From assembly GCF_018390515.1 (NCBI RefSeq), contig NZ_JAHBBK010000005.1, positions 62,001-126,000 of the forward strand: a DNA stretch of 64,000 nucleotides, read 5' to 3'. The translations under genes were made by a program, and so were the position numbers. Below the pieces are notes generated by a model. The model searched no databases and was not told the origin of the DNA. It saw nothing but the letters and a program-made list of their open reading frames with translations. Each line of letters begins with the position of its first letter. The first letter of the stretch is position 1. Positions 43,269 to 52,372 of this stretch are shown piece after piece. This DNA is from Mucilaginibacter sp. Bleaf8. GTDB taxonomy: Bacteria; Bacteroidota; Bacteroidia; Sphingobacteriales; Sphingobacteriaceae.

Positions 43269-43290
43269 CGCCGGCAACCTAAACACTGCA

Positions 43291-44514
43291 ATGAAAAAAA
43301 GCATTTTAGCGCTACTGATAGGGGTAGCGTTTTCTATTTCCACACGGGCACAATCCAACTATAAAAGCGGCTATGTAATCACAACTAAAGGTGACACTTT
43401 AAATGGCTTTATTGATTACCGTGAGTGGAAAACAACACCGAAATTTATTGAATTTAAGCAGGCAGCGTCAAGTCGGGAGTTGACTCGCTTTTATCCAGGC
43501 ATGCTTCAAGCTTTTGAGGTAAGCGGCATGGATCATTATATTACTTACATCGGGCGGGTAAGTGCGGATAAAAACATCTTTCCAGACCTACCCTCCAATC
43601 TGGATACCACAACGGTTCAGGACACCCTGTTTTTAGAGGTAACTTATGCCGGCAGCCCCGTGAGCCTACTTAAGCAGCAGGACGATGTAAAGATCCGGTA
43701 TTTCATTAAAGAACACAACGCTGCACCTGTAGAGCTGCCTTATCACCAGTATTATGTTGACGGTAACAACCTTGGTGAACAAACGCCTTACAGAAGTATT
43801 TTACGTGCTATAGCCGGCAAATACCGAGGCGGAGATATTGGCATACACAAAACCGTAAACCGCACAGAATTTACAGAGTCGGACTTGTATAAAGCTGCAA
43901 GGTTGATTAATAATGATCAGCGTATTAAAGCAGCAGGCACCTATGGTAGCCGTTTTTTTGTAGGATTGTTATTTAATCGAACCGTATCACAGTTTAACGG
44001 TATCAACAACATTTCTGTTGCTTACCCCAACGGCCAAAACACCTATGCAGACAGTAAACCGACAAGTTATTTTCCGCGAATCAGCGGTGGAATAGACTTT
44101 TTCCCTAACCGGTATACACAAAAATCATATATCAGGGGCGAATTAGCGTTTAGTACTGTTAGTCCACACTTTTTGGGTAACCCCGATTACCGGTTTAAGC
44201 AATATACTATATCATTTACGCCACAGTACCTTTATAGCTTCTACAACAAAGACAATTTTAAAATCTTTGCAGGGGCAGGGGCATCGTTCAACTATTCATT
44301 CTATACCGGTAATGATCGGGGCACTTACAATGTGTACGATTTGAAATCCTTATGGATGAACTTTCCATTACAGGCAGGTATAACTCTTCATAAAAGAATT
44401 GATGTGTTCGCTATGTATATTCCGTCTGGCGCTTATACAGAATATCATTTATTTTCCATCAGCAACACAACCTATGGCATTGGCCTACGCTATTTATTTA
44501 CCCCGAATCATTAA
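43291..44514 (+). CDS. Tandem envelope protein paralogue 1, putative outer-membrane beta-barrel
   Basis: 407 residues. Signal peptide 1-21 (ends STRAQ). Mature start SNYKSGYVITTKGDTLNGFI is shared with the next two genes. The N-terminal 220 residues are beta-rich; the C-terminal half alternates barrel-like strands (SRFFVGLLFNRTVS, YIRGELAFSTV, YTISFTPQYLYSFY, FKIFAGAGASFNYSFY, LQAGITLHKRIDVFAMY). I recognise no named family; outer-membrane location is inference. Heads a three-gene unit with its own promoter after metF. Confidence 0.88.
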   Translation: MKKSILALLIGVAFSISTRAQSNYKSGYVITTKGDTLNGFIDYREWKTTPKFIEFKQAASSRELTRFYPGMLQAFEVSGMDHYITYIGRVSADKNIFPDLPSNLDTTTVQDTLFLEVTYAGSPVSLLKQQDDVKIRYFIKEHNAAPVELPYHQYYVDGNNLGEQTPYRSILRAIAGKYRGGDIGIHKTVNRTEFTESDLYKAARLINNDQRIKAAGTYGSRFFVGLLFNRTVSQFNGINNISVAYPNGQNTYADSKPTSYFPRISGGIDFFPNRYTQKSYIRGELAFSTVSPHFLGNPDYRFKQYTISFTPQYLYSFYNKDNFKIFAGAGASFNYSFYTGNDRGTYNVYDLKSLWMNFPLQAGITLHKRIDVFAMYIPSGAYTEYHLFSISNTTYGIGLRYLFTPNH

Positions 44515-44533
44515 TCTGACTTTACTTTATAAA

Positions 44534-45778
44534 ATGAATTTACGCAGTTATTTATTGGTGTCTTTCTTACTCTTTGCTATAATATGCCGCGCACAATCCA
44601 ACTATAAAAGCGGCTATGTTATAAACACCAAGGGCGACACCATAAAAGGATATATCAACTATAGGGATTGGTCAATCACGCCCAAGTATATAGAATTTAA
44701 AGCCACAGCAACAGATAAAGAATATACCCGGTATACGCCTGGTATGTTACAGGGGTTTGTTGTAGATGGCATGGATCGTTACATATCTTATAAGGGCCGG
44801 GTAAGTATGGATAAGAACTCCATGCCAGACCTTCCATTGGCATTAGATACCACTGTAGTGCAAGACACCTTGTTTTTACAACTATTCTATGCAGGCTCAC
44901 CGGTAAGTATGCTCAAACAAAGCGATCAATTAAAGCAGCGCTTTTTTGTTATGGATAATGATAACCAGCCTGTTGAACTTATTTTCCATAGTTATATTAC
45001 CGATAACTACAGTAATGGAACTGCCGGCAATACCATCCGAGGTATTGATGTATATAAGGTTACCCTTAAAGCACTTGCAGAAAAGTATAAAAGCGAGGAT
45101 GCTAAATTGCTGAGAGCTATTGATTATGCACAATTTCAGGAATGGGAAATACTGAGCCTGACTAAGCGAATTAATAATGACAAAGTACAACAAAAGGGGG
45201 GTAATTATGGCAGTCGTTTCTTTGCTGGTACCTTAATAAAAAACACAGCAACAAAATTTGACGGGGATGTTATTTTCAATGGCCAATCTCAGAATACCTA
45301 TCTGCCTGCTATCAGCGTTGGTGTAGATTTCTTCACCAATAAACATGTTCAAAAATTCTTTTTCAGAGGAGAATTATCCTTTACAGCGGCTAATCCAAAG
45401 TTCAATGGTACTGTAAAAAACATCATGAGCTCGACTGATGCAAGCTACCAGTTTAATCAATATACCATCGCGCTTGCTCCGCAAGTATTTTATAACATCT
45501 ACAATAAAGAAAATTTTAAATTTTTTGCCGGTGCGGGTGTTGGAATCAATTACAGCATTTATAGCAACAACCAGCTAACCTATGCAGGCCAGCCTATTAC
45601 ACCTTTTGACCTCGAAAAAACATGGATCAATTTCATGGTTCAAACGGGCGTAACTGTCAACAAAAAGTTTGATGTATTTGCCATGTACTCTCCTGCATCC
45701 TCTTTTGGCAACTATGTCTATTTCTCCATCAGCAATACCACTTACGGAGCAGGTATACATTATTACTTTAACAGATAA
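44534..45778 (+). CDS. Tandem envelope protein paralogue 2
   Basis: 414 residues from ATG 44534; the open frame extends back into paralogue 1 but only this ATG gives a signal peptide (MNLRSYLLVSFLLFAIICRA). Mature start QSNYKSGYVINTKGDTIKGY, then the same strand order as paralogue 1, with SRFFAGTLIKNTATK, FFRGELSFTAANP, YTIALAPQVFYNIYNKENFK and FFAGAGVGINYSIY. 19 bp from paralogue 1 and 14 bp from paralogue 3, so co-transcribed. Function unknown. Confidence 0.88.
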   Translation: MNLRSYLLVSFLLFAIICRAQSNYKSGYVINTKGDTIKGYINYRDWSITPKYIEFKATATDKEYTRYTPGMLQGFVVDGMDRYISYKGRVSMDKNSMPDLPLALDTTVVQDTLFLQLFYAGSPVSMLKQSDQLKQRFFVMDNDNQPVELIFHSYITDNYSNGTAGNTIRGIDVYKVTLKALAEKYKSEDAKLLRAIDYAQFQEWEILSLTKRINNDKVQQKGGNYGSRFFAGTLIKNTATKFDGDVIFNGQSQNTYLPAISVGVDFFTNKHVQKFFFRGELSFTAANPKFNGTVKNIMSSTDASYQFNQYTIALAPQVFYNIYNKENFKFFAGAGVGINYSIYSNNQLTYAGQPITPFDLEKTWINFMVQTGVTVNKKFDVFAMYSPASSFGNYVYFSISNTTYGAGIHYYFNR

Positions 45779-45792
45779 ACACCTTATTACAC

Positions 45793-47019
45793 ATGACCTT
45801 TCGCTTATTACTATTATCACTACTATTACCAACTTTTTTATATGCTCAGTCTAATTACAAAAGCGGATATGTAATAAATACCCAAGGCGATACACTAAAA
45901 GGTTATATCAACTACAAAGAGTGGGAACATTCACCTAAATACATTGAATTCAAACAAAACATGCCTAACGGTCAAAGTAACCGCTTTTACCCTAAAATGC
46001 TGCGTACTTTTGTAGTAAACGGTATGGATGAGTATATCACTTATACCGGTCCTGTTACTATGGATAAGAGTACATTTCCTGATTTATCTGTTGGTGTTGA
46101 TACAACTGTTATGCAGGATACTGTTTTTTTGAAGCTTGCTTACAGGGGCAAACCGGTAACAGTACTTACCTATCAGGACAAAATTAAATACCGCATATTT
46201 CTTCAGGAAGGCAATAGCCAGCCATTTGAAATCAAATACTACCATTTCTATGCAGGCAGTGATAAAGAAGCTGTTAGAGAATACAGCCCCTATACTGTTA
46301 CATTGAACCAGCTGGCAACCAAATATAATCCTACTAACAAAAGTTTACGAGCAAGTATAGACCGTGGAAGATATACAGAAACGAGTATAGTAAATATAGT
46401 TAAACAGATAAATAATGATAAAAATGTTATTCAAACGAAAATGGGAGGCAGCCGCTTTTTTGCCGGTTTAACTTTTGCCCGTATCTCTAATGAAATTGAT
46501 GGAGATAACATATTCAGTGGCCAAAAGTCTGCTAACTTTTTTCCTAGTATTAACGCAGGGATTGATTTATTTCTGAACAGACATACCCAAAAGTTGATTT
46601 TCCGGGGAGAATTAAGCTTTTATAACAGTTCGGCAAATTATGATGCAATTTCAGATGACGTAATGTATTTTAAATATCATCTGAAACAAGCTACATTCTC
46701 GCTTAAACCACAAGTGCTTTACAATATATATAATAAAGAAAATTTACAGCTTTACTTGAACATTGGTGCAAGTTTCAATTACTCGTTCTACAGTAAGAAC
46801 CAGCATACCTATCAGTTTTATTCAATATCAACCATTAATGATAATTATTATGGACTAAATAATCTGTGGGTTAGCCTCCCTGTTCAGGTTGGCACGATTA
46901 TCAATAAAAAATTTGAAATATACGCGCTTTATACATCGCCTACAGCATTTACATCACAAGCATCATTTTCGATTGCACAATCAATTTATGGTATCGGCGC
47001 TCATTATTACTTTAAATAA
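45793..47019 (+). CDS. Tandem envelope protein paralogue 3
   Basis: 408 residues, signal peptide MTFRLLLLSLLLPTFLYA, mature start QSNYKSGYVINTQGDTLKGY. Same layout as the two upstream paralogues: SRFFAGLTFARIS, LIFRGELSFYNS, ATFSLKPQVLYNIYNKENLQ, LYLNIGASFNYSFY. More diverged in the middle and lower in GC than paralogue 1, as judged by eye. Ends at the bidirectional terminator shared with the HAD gene. Function unknown. Confidence 0.88.
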   Translation: MTFRLLLLSLLLPTFLYAQSNYKSGYVINTQGDTLKGYINYKEWEHSPKYIEFKQNMPNGQSNRFYPKMLRTFVVNGMDEYITYTGPVTMDKSTFPDLSVGVDTTVMQDTVFLKLAYRGKPVTVLTYQDKIKYRIFLQEGNSQPFEIKYYHFYAGSDKEAVREYSPYTVTLNQLATKYNPTNKSLRASIDRGRYTETSIVNIVKQINNDKNVIQTKMGGSRFFAGLTFARISNEIDGDNIFSGQKSANFFPSINAGIDLFLNRHTQKLIFRGELSFYNSSANYDAISDDVMYFKYHLKQATFSLKPQVLYNIYNKENLQLYLNIGASFNYSFYSKNQHTYQFYSISTINDNYYGLNNLWVSLPVQVGTIINKKFEIYALYTSPTAFTSQASFSIAQSIYGIGAHYYFK

Positions 47020-47024
47020 CAAAT

Positions 47025-47054
47025 AAAAAAGCTGCTTGTTAAAGCAGCTTTTTT
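47025..47054. terminator. Bidirectional terminator containing the HAD stop codon
   Basis: AAAAAAGCTGCTT (47025-47037) and AAGCAGCTTTTTT (47042-47054) with loop GTTA; the stop codon of the leftward HAD gene is bases 47039-47041 in the loop. Confidence 0.85.
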
Positions 47055-47644
47055 TGTATTAGTTGTTCTTCCAATTCTTGCGATGAGGTAAAACGTATAC
47101 CGGGTAGGCCTAATGCTTCTGCTGCTTTGATGTTACGCAGGTTATCGTCAATAAAAAGGGCTTCAGCCGGATTTACCTGATACCGGTCAAACAGTATTTG
47201 ATAAAATTCGGGATAGGGCTTGCGTGTTTTCTCAACACCCGATACCACGATGCCGTCAAACCAGTTTAAAAAATCGTATTTGCTTTGTGCAATGCCAAAC
47301 GTTTCGGTTGACCAGTTGGTGAGCGCATACACTTTGAACCGGCCGCTATCTTTCAACTGTTTAAACAATGCCACAGTACCTTCTATGGCACCGCCCAGCA
47401 TTTCTTCCCAACGGCCATAAAAGGCACGTATATTTTCTTCCTGCCCGGGGTGCTGGGCCACCAGCAGTTCGGTTCCTTCACTAATGGTACGGCCAGCATC
47501 CTGCTCCTCATTCCAGTCGGAGGTGCAAATATTGGCCAAAAAGTGATCTCGCTCTGCAGGGTTAGTAAAAATCTTGTCGTATAAGTAGTGCGGGTTCCAG
47601 TCAATCAAAACCCCGCCCAAATCAAAAATTATGGTGTTAGTCAT
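47039..47644 (-). CDS. HAD-superfamily hydrolase, YihX-like
   Basis: 201 residues. Motif I is IFDLGGVLIDWN, the GG variant usual in the YihX/epoxide-hydrolase-N-terminal subgroup; motif II YALTNWSTE; motif III Lys in SGVEKTRKPYPEFY; motif IV FIDDNLRNIKAAEALG. These are small-molecule phosphatases; YihX itself acts on alpha-D-glucose 1-phosphate, but substrate is not predictable here. The last five codons and the stop are part of the terminator hairpin. Confidence 0.92.
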   Translation of the reverse strand: MTNTIIFDLGGVLIDWNPHYLYDKIFTNPAERDHFLANICTSDWNEEQDAGRTISEGTELLVAQHPGQEENIRAFYGRWEEMLGGAIEGTVALFKQLKDSGRFKVYALTNWSTETFGIAQSKYDFLNWFDGIVVSGVEKTRKPYPEFYQILFDRYQVNPAEALFIDDNLRNIKAAEALGLPGIRFTSSQELEEQLIQKKLL

Positions 47645-47735
47645 GTTTACAGATGGTATGTTAAAACAAGTTACGCTGTAATACAGTTATGCCGTAAGCT
47701 ACTGTTTTAATTCATAACAGCATCATAAAGTTTGT

Positions 47736-47743
47736 TAATTTTA
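47736..47743 (+). promoter_or_regulatory. -7-like element of rsgA
   Basis: TAATTTTA (seven of eight), seven bases before the ATG at 47751; no clear -33. Confidence 0.3.
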
Positions 47744-47750
47744 CACCCTT

Positions 47751-48671
47751 ATGCAAGGACTCGTCACTAAATCAACCGGCAGCTGGTACCAGGTACGCGA
47801 TGCAAATGGGCAGCGGTACGATTGCCGCATTAAAGGCAAGTTCCGCATTAAAGGCTTAACCACGACCAACCCGGTAGCCGTGGGCGACCGTGTAGAGTTT
47901 GAGCTGGAACCCGAGCAGGAATCGGGTGTAATTACCAAACTGTACGACCGCAAAAACTACATCATCCGTAAATCCATCAACCTGTCTAAACAGGCACAAA
48001 TCATTGCAGCCAATCTGGATCAGGCTTACTTGGTGGTAACACTGGCTTCGCCACGTACCTCACTGGGCTTTATTGACCGCTTTTTGGTAACAGCCGAAGC
48101 GTATGATATTCCGGCTTGCCTGGTGTACAACAAACTGGATATGTTTAGCGACGAGGGACTGGAAATACTGGCCGAATACAAAAGCATTTATGAAAACCTG
48201 GGCTATCCATGTTATGAGGTATCAGCGCTGGAAGGTACCAACATACCCCAGCTAAGGGATACGCTGCAGGATAAGATCACGCTATTTTCAGGCCACTCCG
48301 GCGTTGGTAAATCCAGTTTGATGAATGCCATATTACCGGAGCTGCAATTGCGTACCACCGAGGTATCCGAATGGAGCGACAAGGGCATGCACACCACTAC
48401 GTTTGCCGAAATGTATGATCTACCCGGTGGCGGATCTATTATTGACACGCCCGGCATACGCGAACTGGGTATCATTGATATTGCCCAGCAGGAGCTGAGC
48501 CACTTTTTTCCGGAAATGCGCAACCGCATGCACGATTGCCGCTTCAATAATTGCCGCCACATTAACGAACCGGGCTGTGCCGTATTAGAGGCCCTCGAAG
48601 ATGGAGAAATTGAGCCCTCGCGCTATGAAAGCTACCTTAGTATTTATAACGGCAACGATACCCGGTCATAA
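47751..48671 (+). CDS. rsgA: Ribosome small subunit-dependent GTPase RsgA
   Basis: 306 residues. Circularly permuted GTPase that checks late 30S maturation. An OB-fold N-terminus (GLVTKSTGSWYQVRDANGQ), then motifs in permuted order: G4 LVYNKLD, G1 GHSGVGKSSLMNA, G3 DTPGIRELG; the zinc-binding end has MHDCRFNNCRHINEPGC. Normal length and complete. No overlap with neighbours; dtd starts 117 bp later. Confidence 0.97.
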   Translation: MQGLVTKSTGSWYQVRDANGQRYDCRIKGKFRIKGLTTTNPVAVGDRVEFELEPEQESGVITKLYDRKNYIIRKSINLSKQAQIIAANLDQAYLVVTLASPRTSLGFIDRFLVTAEAYDIPACLVYNKLDMFSDEGLEILAEYKSIYENLGYPCYEVSALEGTNIPQLRDTLQDKITLFSGHSGVGKSSLMNAILPELQLRTTEVSEWSDKGMHTTTFAEMYDLPGGGSIIDTPGIRELGIIDIAQQELSHFFPEMRNRMHDCRFNNCRHINEPGCAVLEALEDGEIEPSRYESYLSIYNGNDTRS

Positions 48672-48788
48672 CTGGCGTAAGAAGATAAGGGCGGGGGTTA
48701 AGCTTATGCACTTGCGCTAAATAAGTTCTTATTGAAATACTTTTGATAGAGTGTGTTATATTGCTCCTAAATTCATGATTCTGAAACT

Positions 48789-49247
48789 ATGAGGGCAGTA
48801 TTACAACGTGTAACCCAGGCCAGTTGTACGGTTAACGGGCAGATAACCGGACAAATTGATGCCGGCTTTTTAATATTGTTAGGTATTGAGGATGCAGATA
48901 CCGACGAAGATGTACAATGGCTGGCACAAAAAATTACCGGCATGCGTGTATTTGGTGATGAGAACGGCCTCATGAATAAAGCGCTGGCTGATGTAAATGG
49001 GCGCATTTTGCTTATCTCGCAGTTTACCCTGTTTGCCCAAACTAAAAAAGGTAACCGGCCGTCGTTTATCCGTGCGGCTAAGCCCGATAAGGCTATTCCC
49101 CTATACGAAAAAATGATTTATGCGCTTAAAACACTTACCGGCAACGAGATTGCTACCGGTATTTTTGGTGCTGATATGAAGATCAGTTTACTGAATGATG
49201 GTCCGGTTACCATTATGATGGATACGAAAGACAAGGAAAATCATTAA
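48789..49247 (+). CDS. dtd: D-aminoacyl-tRNA deacylase
   Basis: 152 residues, full length. Removes D-amino acids (and glycine from tRNA-Ala) wrongly attached to tRNA. MRAVLQRVTQASCTVNGQ at the start, the catalytic-pocket SQFTLFAQTKKGNRPSF, and the cross-subunit NDGPVTIMMDT (Gly-cisPro equivalent) are all present. 11 bp upstream of the MazG-like gene, forming a small housecleaning unit. Confidence 0.96.
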   Translation: MRAVLQRVTQASCTVNGQITGQIDAGFLILLGIEDADTDEDVQWLAQKITGMRVFGDENGLMNKALADVNGRILLISQFTLFAQTKKGNRPSFIRAAKPDKAIPLYEKMIYALKTLTGNEIATGIFGADMKISLLNDGPVTIMMDTKDKENH

Positions 49248-49258
49248 CTATTTGCTGC

Positions 49259-49588
49259 ATGACGATTGAAGAAGCACAAAAGCTGGTAGATAACTGGATA
49301 AATACCACCGGTATACGCTATTTTAACGAACTAACCAACACGGCCATATTAATGGAAGAGGTTGGCGAAGTTGCCCGCATTATGGCGCGCCAGTATGGTG
49401 AACAATCCTTCAAAAAGTCGGACACCGAGATAAACCTGGCCGATGAGATGGCCGATGTGCTATTTGTTCTGATTTGCCTGGCTAACCAAACCGGCATCAA
49501 TTTAACTGAAGCCCTCGAAAAAAACCTGCAAAAGAAAAGCATACGCGATGCCGACCGTCATCGCAACAATGAAAAACTTAAACCTTAA
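49259..49588 (+). CDS. MazG-like nucleotide pyrophosphohydrolase
   Basis: 109 residues, one all-alpha MazG/dUTPase-like domain: LMEEVGEVARIMARQYGEQ supplies the EExxE helix and NLADEMADVLFVLICLANQTG the ExxD helix for magnesium. These single-domain enzymes hydrolyse non-canonical or excess dNTPs to monophosphates. Between dtd and the DUF4349 gene, 6 bp from the latter. Substrate not predictable. Confidence 0.92.
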   Translation: MTIEEAQKLVDNWINTTGIRYFNELTNTAILMEEVGEVARIMARQYGEQSFKKSDTEINLADEMADVLFVLICLANQTGINLTEALEKNLQKKSIRDADRHRNNEKLKP

Positions 49589-49594
49589 CCCACT

Positions 49595-50458
49595 ATGAAA
49601 AAGCTGCTTTACCTGTACTTTGCCCTGGCAACTTTACTAACTTTTGGTTGTGGTAAGCATCAGTCCAATGACAAAGTCCAACTTCAAGAAGTAGAGTTCG
49701 CTCCACCTCCTCCGGAGGCAGCCTCAACAGGCGAGATGAATGTGGCTAAGGAAGAGGCCGATGCAGTTTCACCCGAAAAAACACAGCAACCTGTTTCTAA
49801 AAAGATAATAAAAGAAGGCGAGATCAGCCTGGAAACAGGTAACCTCCAGTCCACACGTAAAGCCATCATACAAAACCTTACCAAATTAGGCGGTTATATG
49901 GATGAGGAAAGCGAAACTAACGACAATGGTAACATTGAGCAACCTGGCCGTAATTTTATTTTAAAGGTAAGGATACCTGCCGAACAGTTCGACCGCTTTT
50001 TGGCTACGGCCACCGAGGCGGCCGACCGGGTGGAATCTAAGAACATCCGCATCAAGGATGTTACTACCGAGTTCATTGATATTACAACCCGACTGGCTAA
50101 TATGCAGTTGCTCGAAAACCGCTATAAGCAATTACTGCAACAATCCTCCCGAATGGCAGATATATTGCAAATTGAAGATAAGCTAACGGAGGTTCGTACC
50201 AATATTGAAACAGCCCAGGGTCAGCTCAATTACCTTAATAAGCAAATCGCCTATAGTTCTTTAACCATTACTTTGTTTACTAAAAGCGCCGCCCGCAATG
50301 ATGGCAACACTTTTGGCTATCAGTTAAAAACGGCGCTGAGTAGCGGCTGGCAAAACCTGCAAGGCCTGTTTTTCGGTATCATCAGTATCTGGCCTTATCT
50401 GCTTTTAATTGTGCTTATCATCTGGGCCTTTAAAGCCTGGCGTCGCAGAAAGCAGTAA
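49595..50458 (+). CDS. DUF4349 lipoprotein with C-terminal membrane helix
   Basis: 287 residues. Lipobox TFGC (Cys19) after the signal. An acidic linker to about 65, then the DUF4349 domain (EGEISLETGNLQSTRKAII, FILKVRIPAEQFDRFL, VTTEFIDITTRLANMQLLENRY), a coiled-coil, and a final helix IISIWPYLLLIVLIIWAFKAW with a basic RRRKQ tail. Probably an envelope stress or mechanical sensor-like protein, but there is no tested role I can cite. Its stop codon directly abuts that of the convergent thioredoxin gene. Confidence 0.9.
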   Translation: MKKLLYLYFALATLLTFGCGKHQSNDKVQLQEVEFAPPPPEAASTGEMNVAKEEADAVSPEKTQQPVSKKIIKEGEISLETGNLQSTRKAIIQNLTKLGGYMDEESETNDNGNIEQPGRNFILKVRIPAEQFDRFLATATEAADRVESKNIRIKDVTTEFIDITTRLANMQLLENRYKQLLQQSSRMADILQIEDKLTEVRTNIETAQGQLNYLNKQIAYSSLTITLFTKSAARNDGNTFGYQLKTALSSGWQNLQGLFFGIISIWPYLLLIVLIIWAFKAWRRRKQ

Positions 50459-51673
50459 TTACTTTTCGGCCAGTAAATCTTCGGTCAGCTTTTCAAAAGT
50501 ATCTACAAACTCGGCATAGTGGCTACCGGTACCGGGGCCGCTAAAGCCGGTATATATTTTGCGCACATCACCTTTTTTATCAATAATAATGGTAGTTGGA
50601 AAAGCCAGGAAATTATTGAGCATAGGTAAGCTTTTAGCAGTTTCCTGTTTATTACTGGTGTAACCGGTTACCAGTAAAGGGTATGGTACATTGAAGTGAT
50701 TCTTCTCCTGTAAAATAGCATTACGCGATTTATTAAAATCAGTAGTACGTTCATAAGCCAGCCCCAATACCTCAACACCACGTTTGTGGTACTTTTTGTA
50801 ATAATTAACCAAAAAGGCGGTCTCATCCATACAGTTAGGGCACCATGAGCCGGTTATCTGCAGTATCACTACTTTATTTTTGAACTGCGGATCATCAAGC
50901 GATACTTTTTTTCCGTCCAGATCAGGAAAGCTAAAGCTGATTTTTTTGTAGCCGGGCTTTAACGCAGTAAGTGAAAAGGCATCGGGCAACTTTGCGTTAG
51001 CATCTTTTACGGCTGTCCACGGCGAGTTACCAAACTTACCGTCGGTTATAGTTTGATTATCCTTTACAGTGGCAGTAAACAAAAAGGCATGTCCACCATC
51101 AAAGCACGATAAATAAAGCTTATCGCCGCTCACGTTACCTTCCAGGTAACGGTAATCGCCGGTGGTGGTTAAGAAGGTTCCTGTTAAACGGCTTCCCTCC
51201 TGCTTAAACTCACCAACTGTTGTATCACGGTCTGCACCCTCGCCAAACACAGCCAGCCAACGGCCAGTTACGTTATACGCCGGCTTTTCGGGCGATTTTA
51301 CAAAGCGCCAGTTTTCGCCATGGCTTGCGGTAAACTTCATGGCCACATCGCGCTCACCTACATGTTTTATCCACTGACCGTTCAATTGGCCGCCTTGCAG
51401 CTTTAACTTAAATTCAGAATCAAACAATGGCATTTTAATAAATACGGAATCGCCCGAAGCCTTCACATCAGTCACTTTAAAGCGCTCGTTAGCATTATAG
51501 ATAGTAAGCTGCTGCCGGCCGGCTGTATCCTGAACATTGAAGTTGAATGGCACATCGGCACCGGCAGTAGTTGTTAACACGCCTCGCCATATACCTGAAG
51601 GCAATTTAGTTTGGGCAAATGCTGATGCAGCGCTCAAGAAAAGTATAAGGGCTAAATAAAATGTCTTTTTCAT
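50459..51673 (-). CDS. TlpA-like periplasmic thioredoxin with N-terminal beta-domain
   Basis: 404 residues. Signal peptide 1-20. About 20-250 is a beta-rich region with lipocalin-like or DUF4369-type repeats (SGIWRGVLTTTAGADVPFNF; GRWLAVFGEGADRDTTVGEF). From about 255 a redoxin/TlpA domain with ITGSWCPNCMDETAFLVNYY, a CPNC active site, and FPTTIIIDKKGDVRKI as the cis-Pro region. Such proteins reduce disulfides in the periplasm. Stop codon abuts that of the DUF4349 gene, no terminator between. Its promoter should lie in 51674-51770. Confidence 0.92.
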   Translation of the reverse strand: MKKTFYLALILFLSAASAFAQTKLPSGIWRGVLTTTAGADVPFNFNVQDTAGRQQLTIYNANERFKVTDVKASGDSVFIKMPLFDSEFKLKLQGGQLNGQWIKHVGERDVAMKFTASHGENWRFVKSPEKPAYNVTGRWLAVFGEGADRDTTVGEFKQEGSRLTGTFLTTTGDYRYLEGNVSGDKLYLSCFDGGHAFLFTATVKDNQTITDGKFGNSPWTAVKDANAKLPDAFSLTALKPGYKKISFSFPDLDGKKVSLDDPQFKNKVVILQITGSWCPNCMDETAFLVNYYKKYHKRGVEVLGLAYERTTDFNKSRNAILQEKNHFNVPYPLLVTGYTSNKQETAKSLPMLNNFLAFPTTIIIDKKGDVRKIYTGFSGPGTGSHYAEFVDTFEKLTEDLLAEK

Positions 51674-52372
51674 GCGAATAATAATCGCAGCAAAGAAAAT
51701 AAAAATACACTACAAAATCAGTATACTTTATAGATTTTGACAGGTTTAAGATAAATCAAATTTTTGAGCACAAAAAAAGAGAGCTCTTTTGAAGCTCCCT
51801 TTCCCCTAATTAATTTAAACTATTGATTAAACCCAAAACAAAGAACAAATTCATCTCAGCTTGGGTGCCTGAGAATTCTCTTTTAAGAAATGTAACATAG
51901 GTAGATGTTACTATTTATGTTTTTCAGTTAGATGCAGAGTCGTTAATAGTTATACAAAACTGAAGCCACAATTTAATTTTCCATAATTATATGCTTTAAA
52001 CCGCGGTAATATTTATAAAACTAAGTTAAGGCTCATTGTATATACCTATGTTGTTTTATATTAGCAACTGCTTTGATTTACGTCTATAAAATCGCCTTTG
52101 CCGCTTTAAAAAGCCGCTTTTAAATAAGTAGTTTACTTACGATGGAGCATAGTAAGCTGTGTGCATAATGAAAATATATACTGTTTGTTGCTTTAGTAAA
52201 TGACAAGTTTATTTGTTTAAAAGAAATACCAAGGGTGATTTAACCCAAAATAAAATTTTCAAATTCAAGATATCTATGCATTTAATCGTGTCTCAAAAAA
52301 CCAACAATTCCATTTAAAAGGACACCTATTATAAAATACTGTACGTAAAAATATACAAGAACTCAATTTTAT
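51674..52372. other. AT-rich 699-bp intergenic region, possible leftward small RNA
   Basis: No ORF with a credible start or family was found on either strand. It contains a leftward terminator (51772-51800) with no leftward gene to its right, and on the minus strand two further perfect hairpins: a GTAACAT/ATGTTAC stem (plus about 51889-51911) and a TCTCAG/CTGAGA stem (plus about 51852-51873). A weak leftward promoter, TAAACTTG with CTTG 18 bases upstream, is at plus 52204-52233. Together these suggest a small RNA of up to about 430 nt. Confidence 0.3.
51772..51800 (-). terminator. Orphan leftward terminator
   Basis: On the minus strand AGGGAGCT and AGCTCTCT pair (one G-U) around TCAAAAG, followed by seven T. 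On the plus strand the same pair would be an A-C mismatch and there is no T run, so the direction is clear. No annotated gene reads into it. Confidence 0.6.

Noticed and set aside
51850-51880. TPP-riboswitch-like words (GGGTGCCTGAGA on the plus strand, GCTGAGATGAA on the minus strand)
   Set aside because: Neither strand continues with the conserved ACCC..GAACCTGAT and CCAGCG parts, and no thiamine gene follows.
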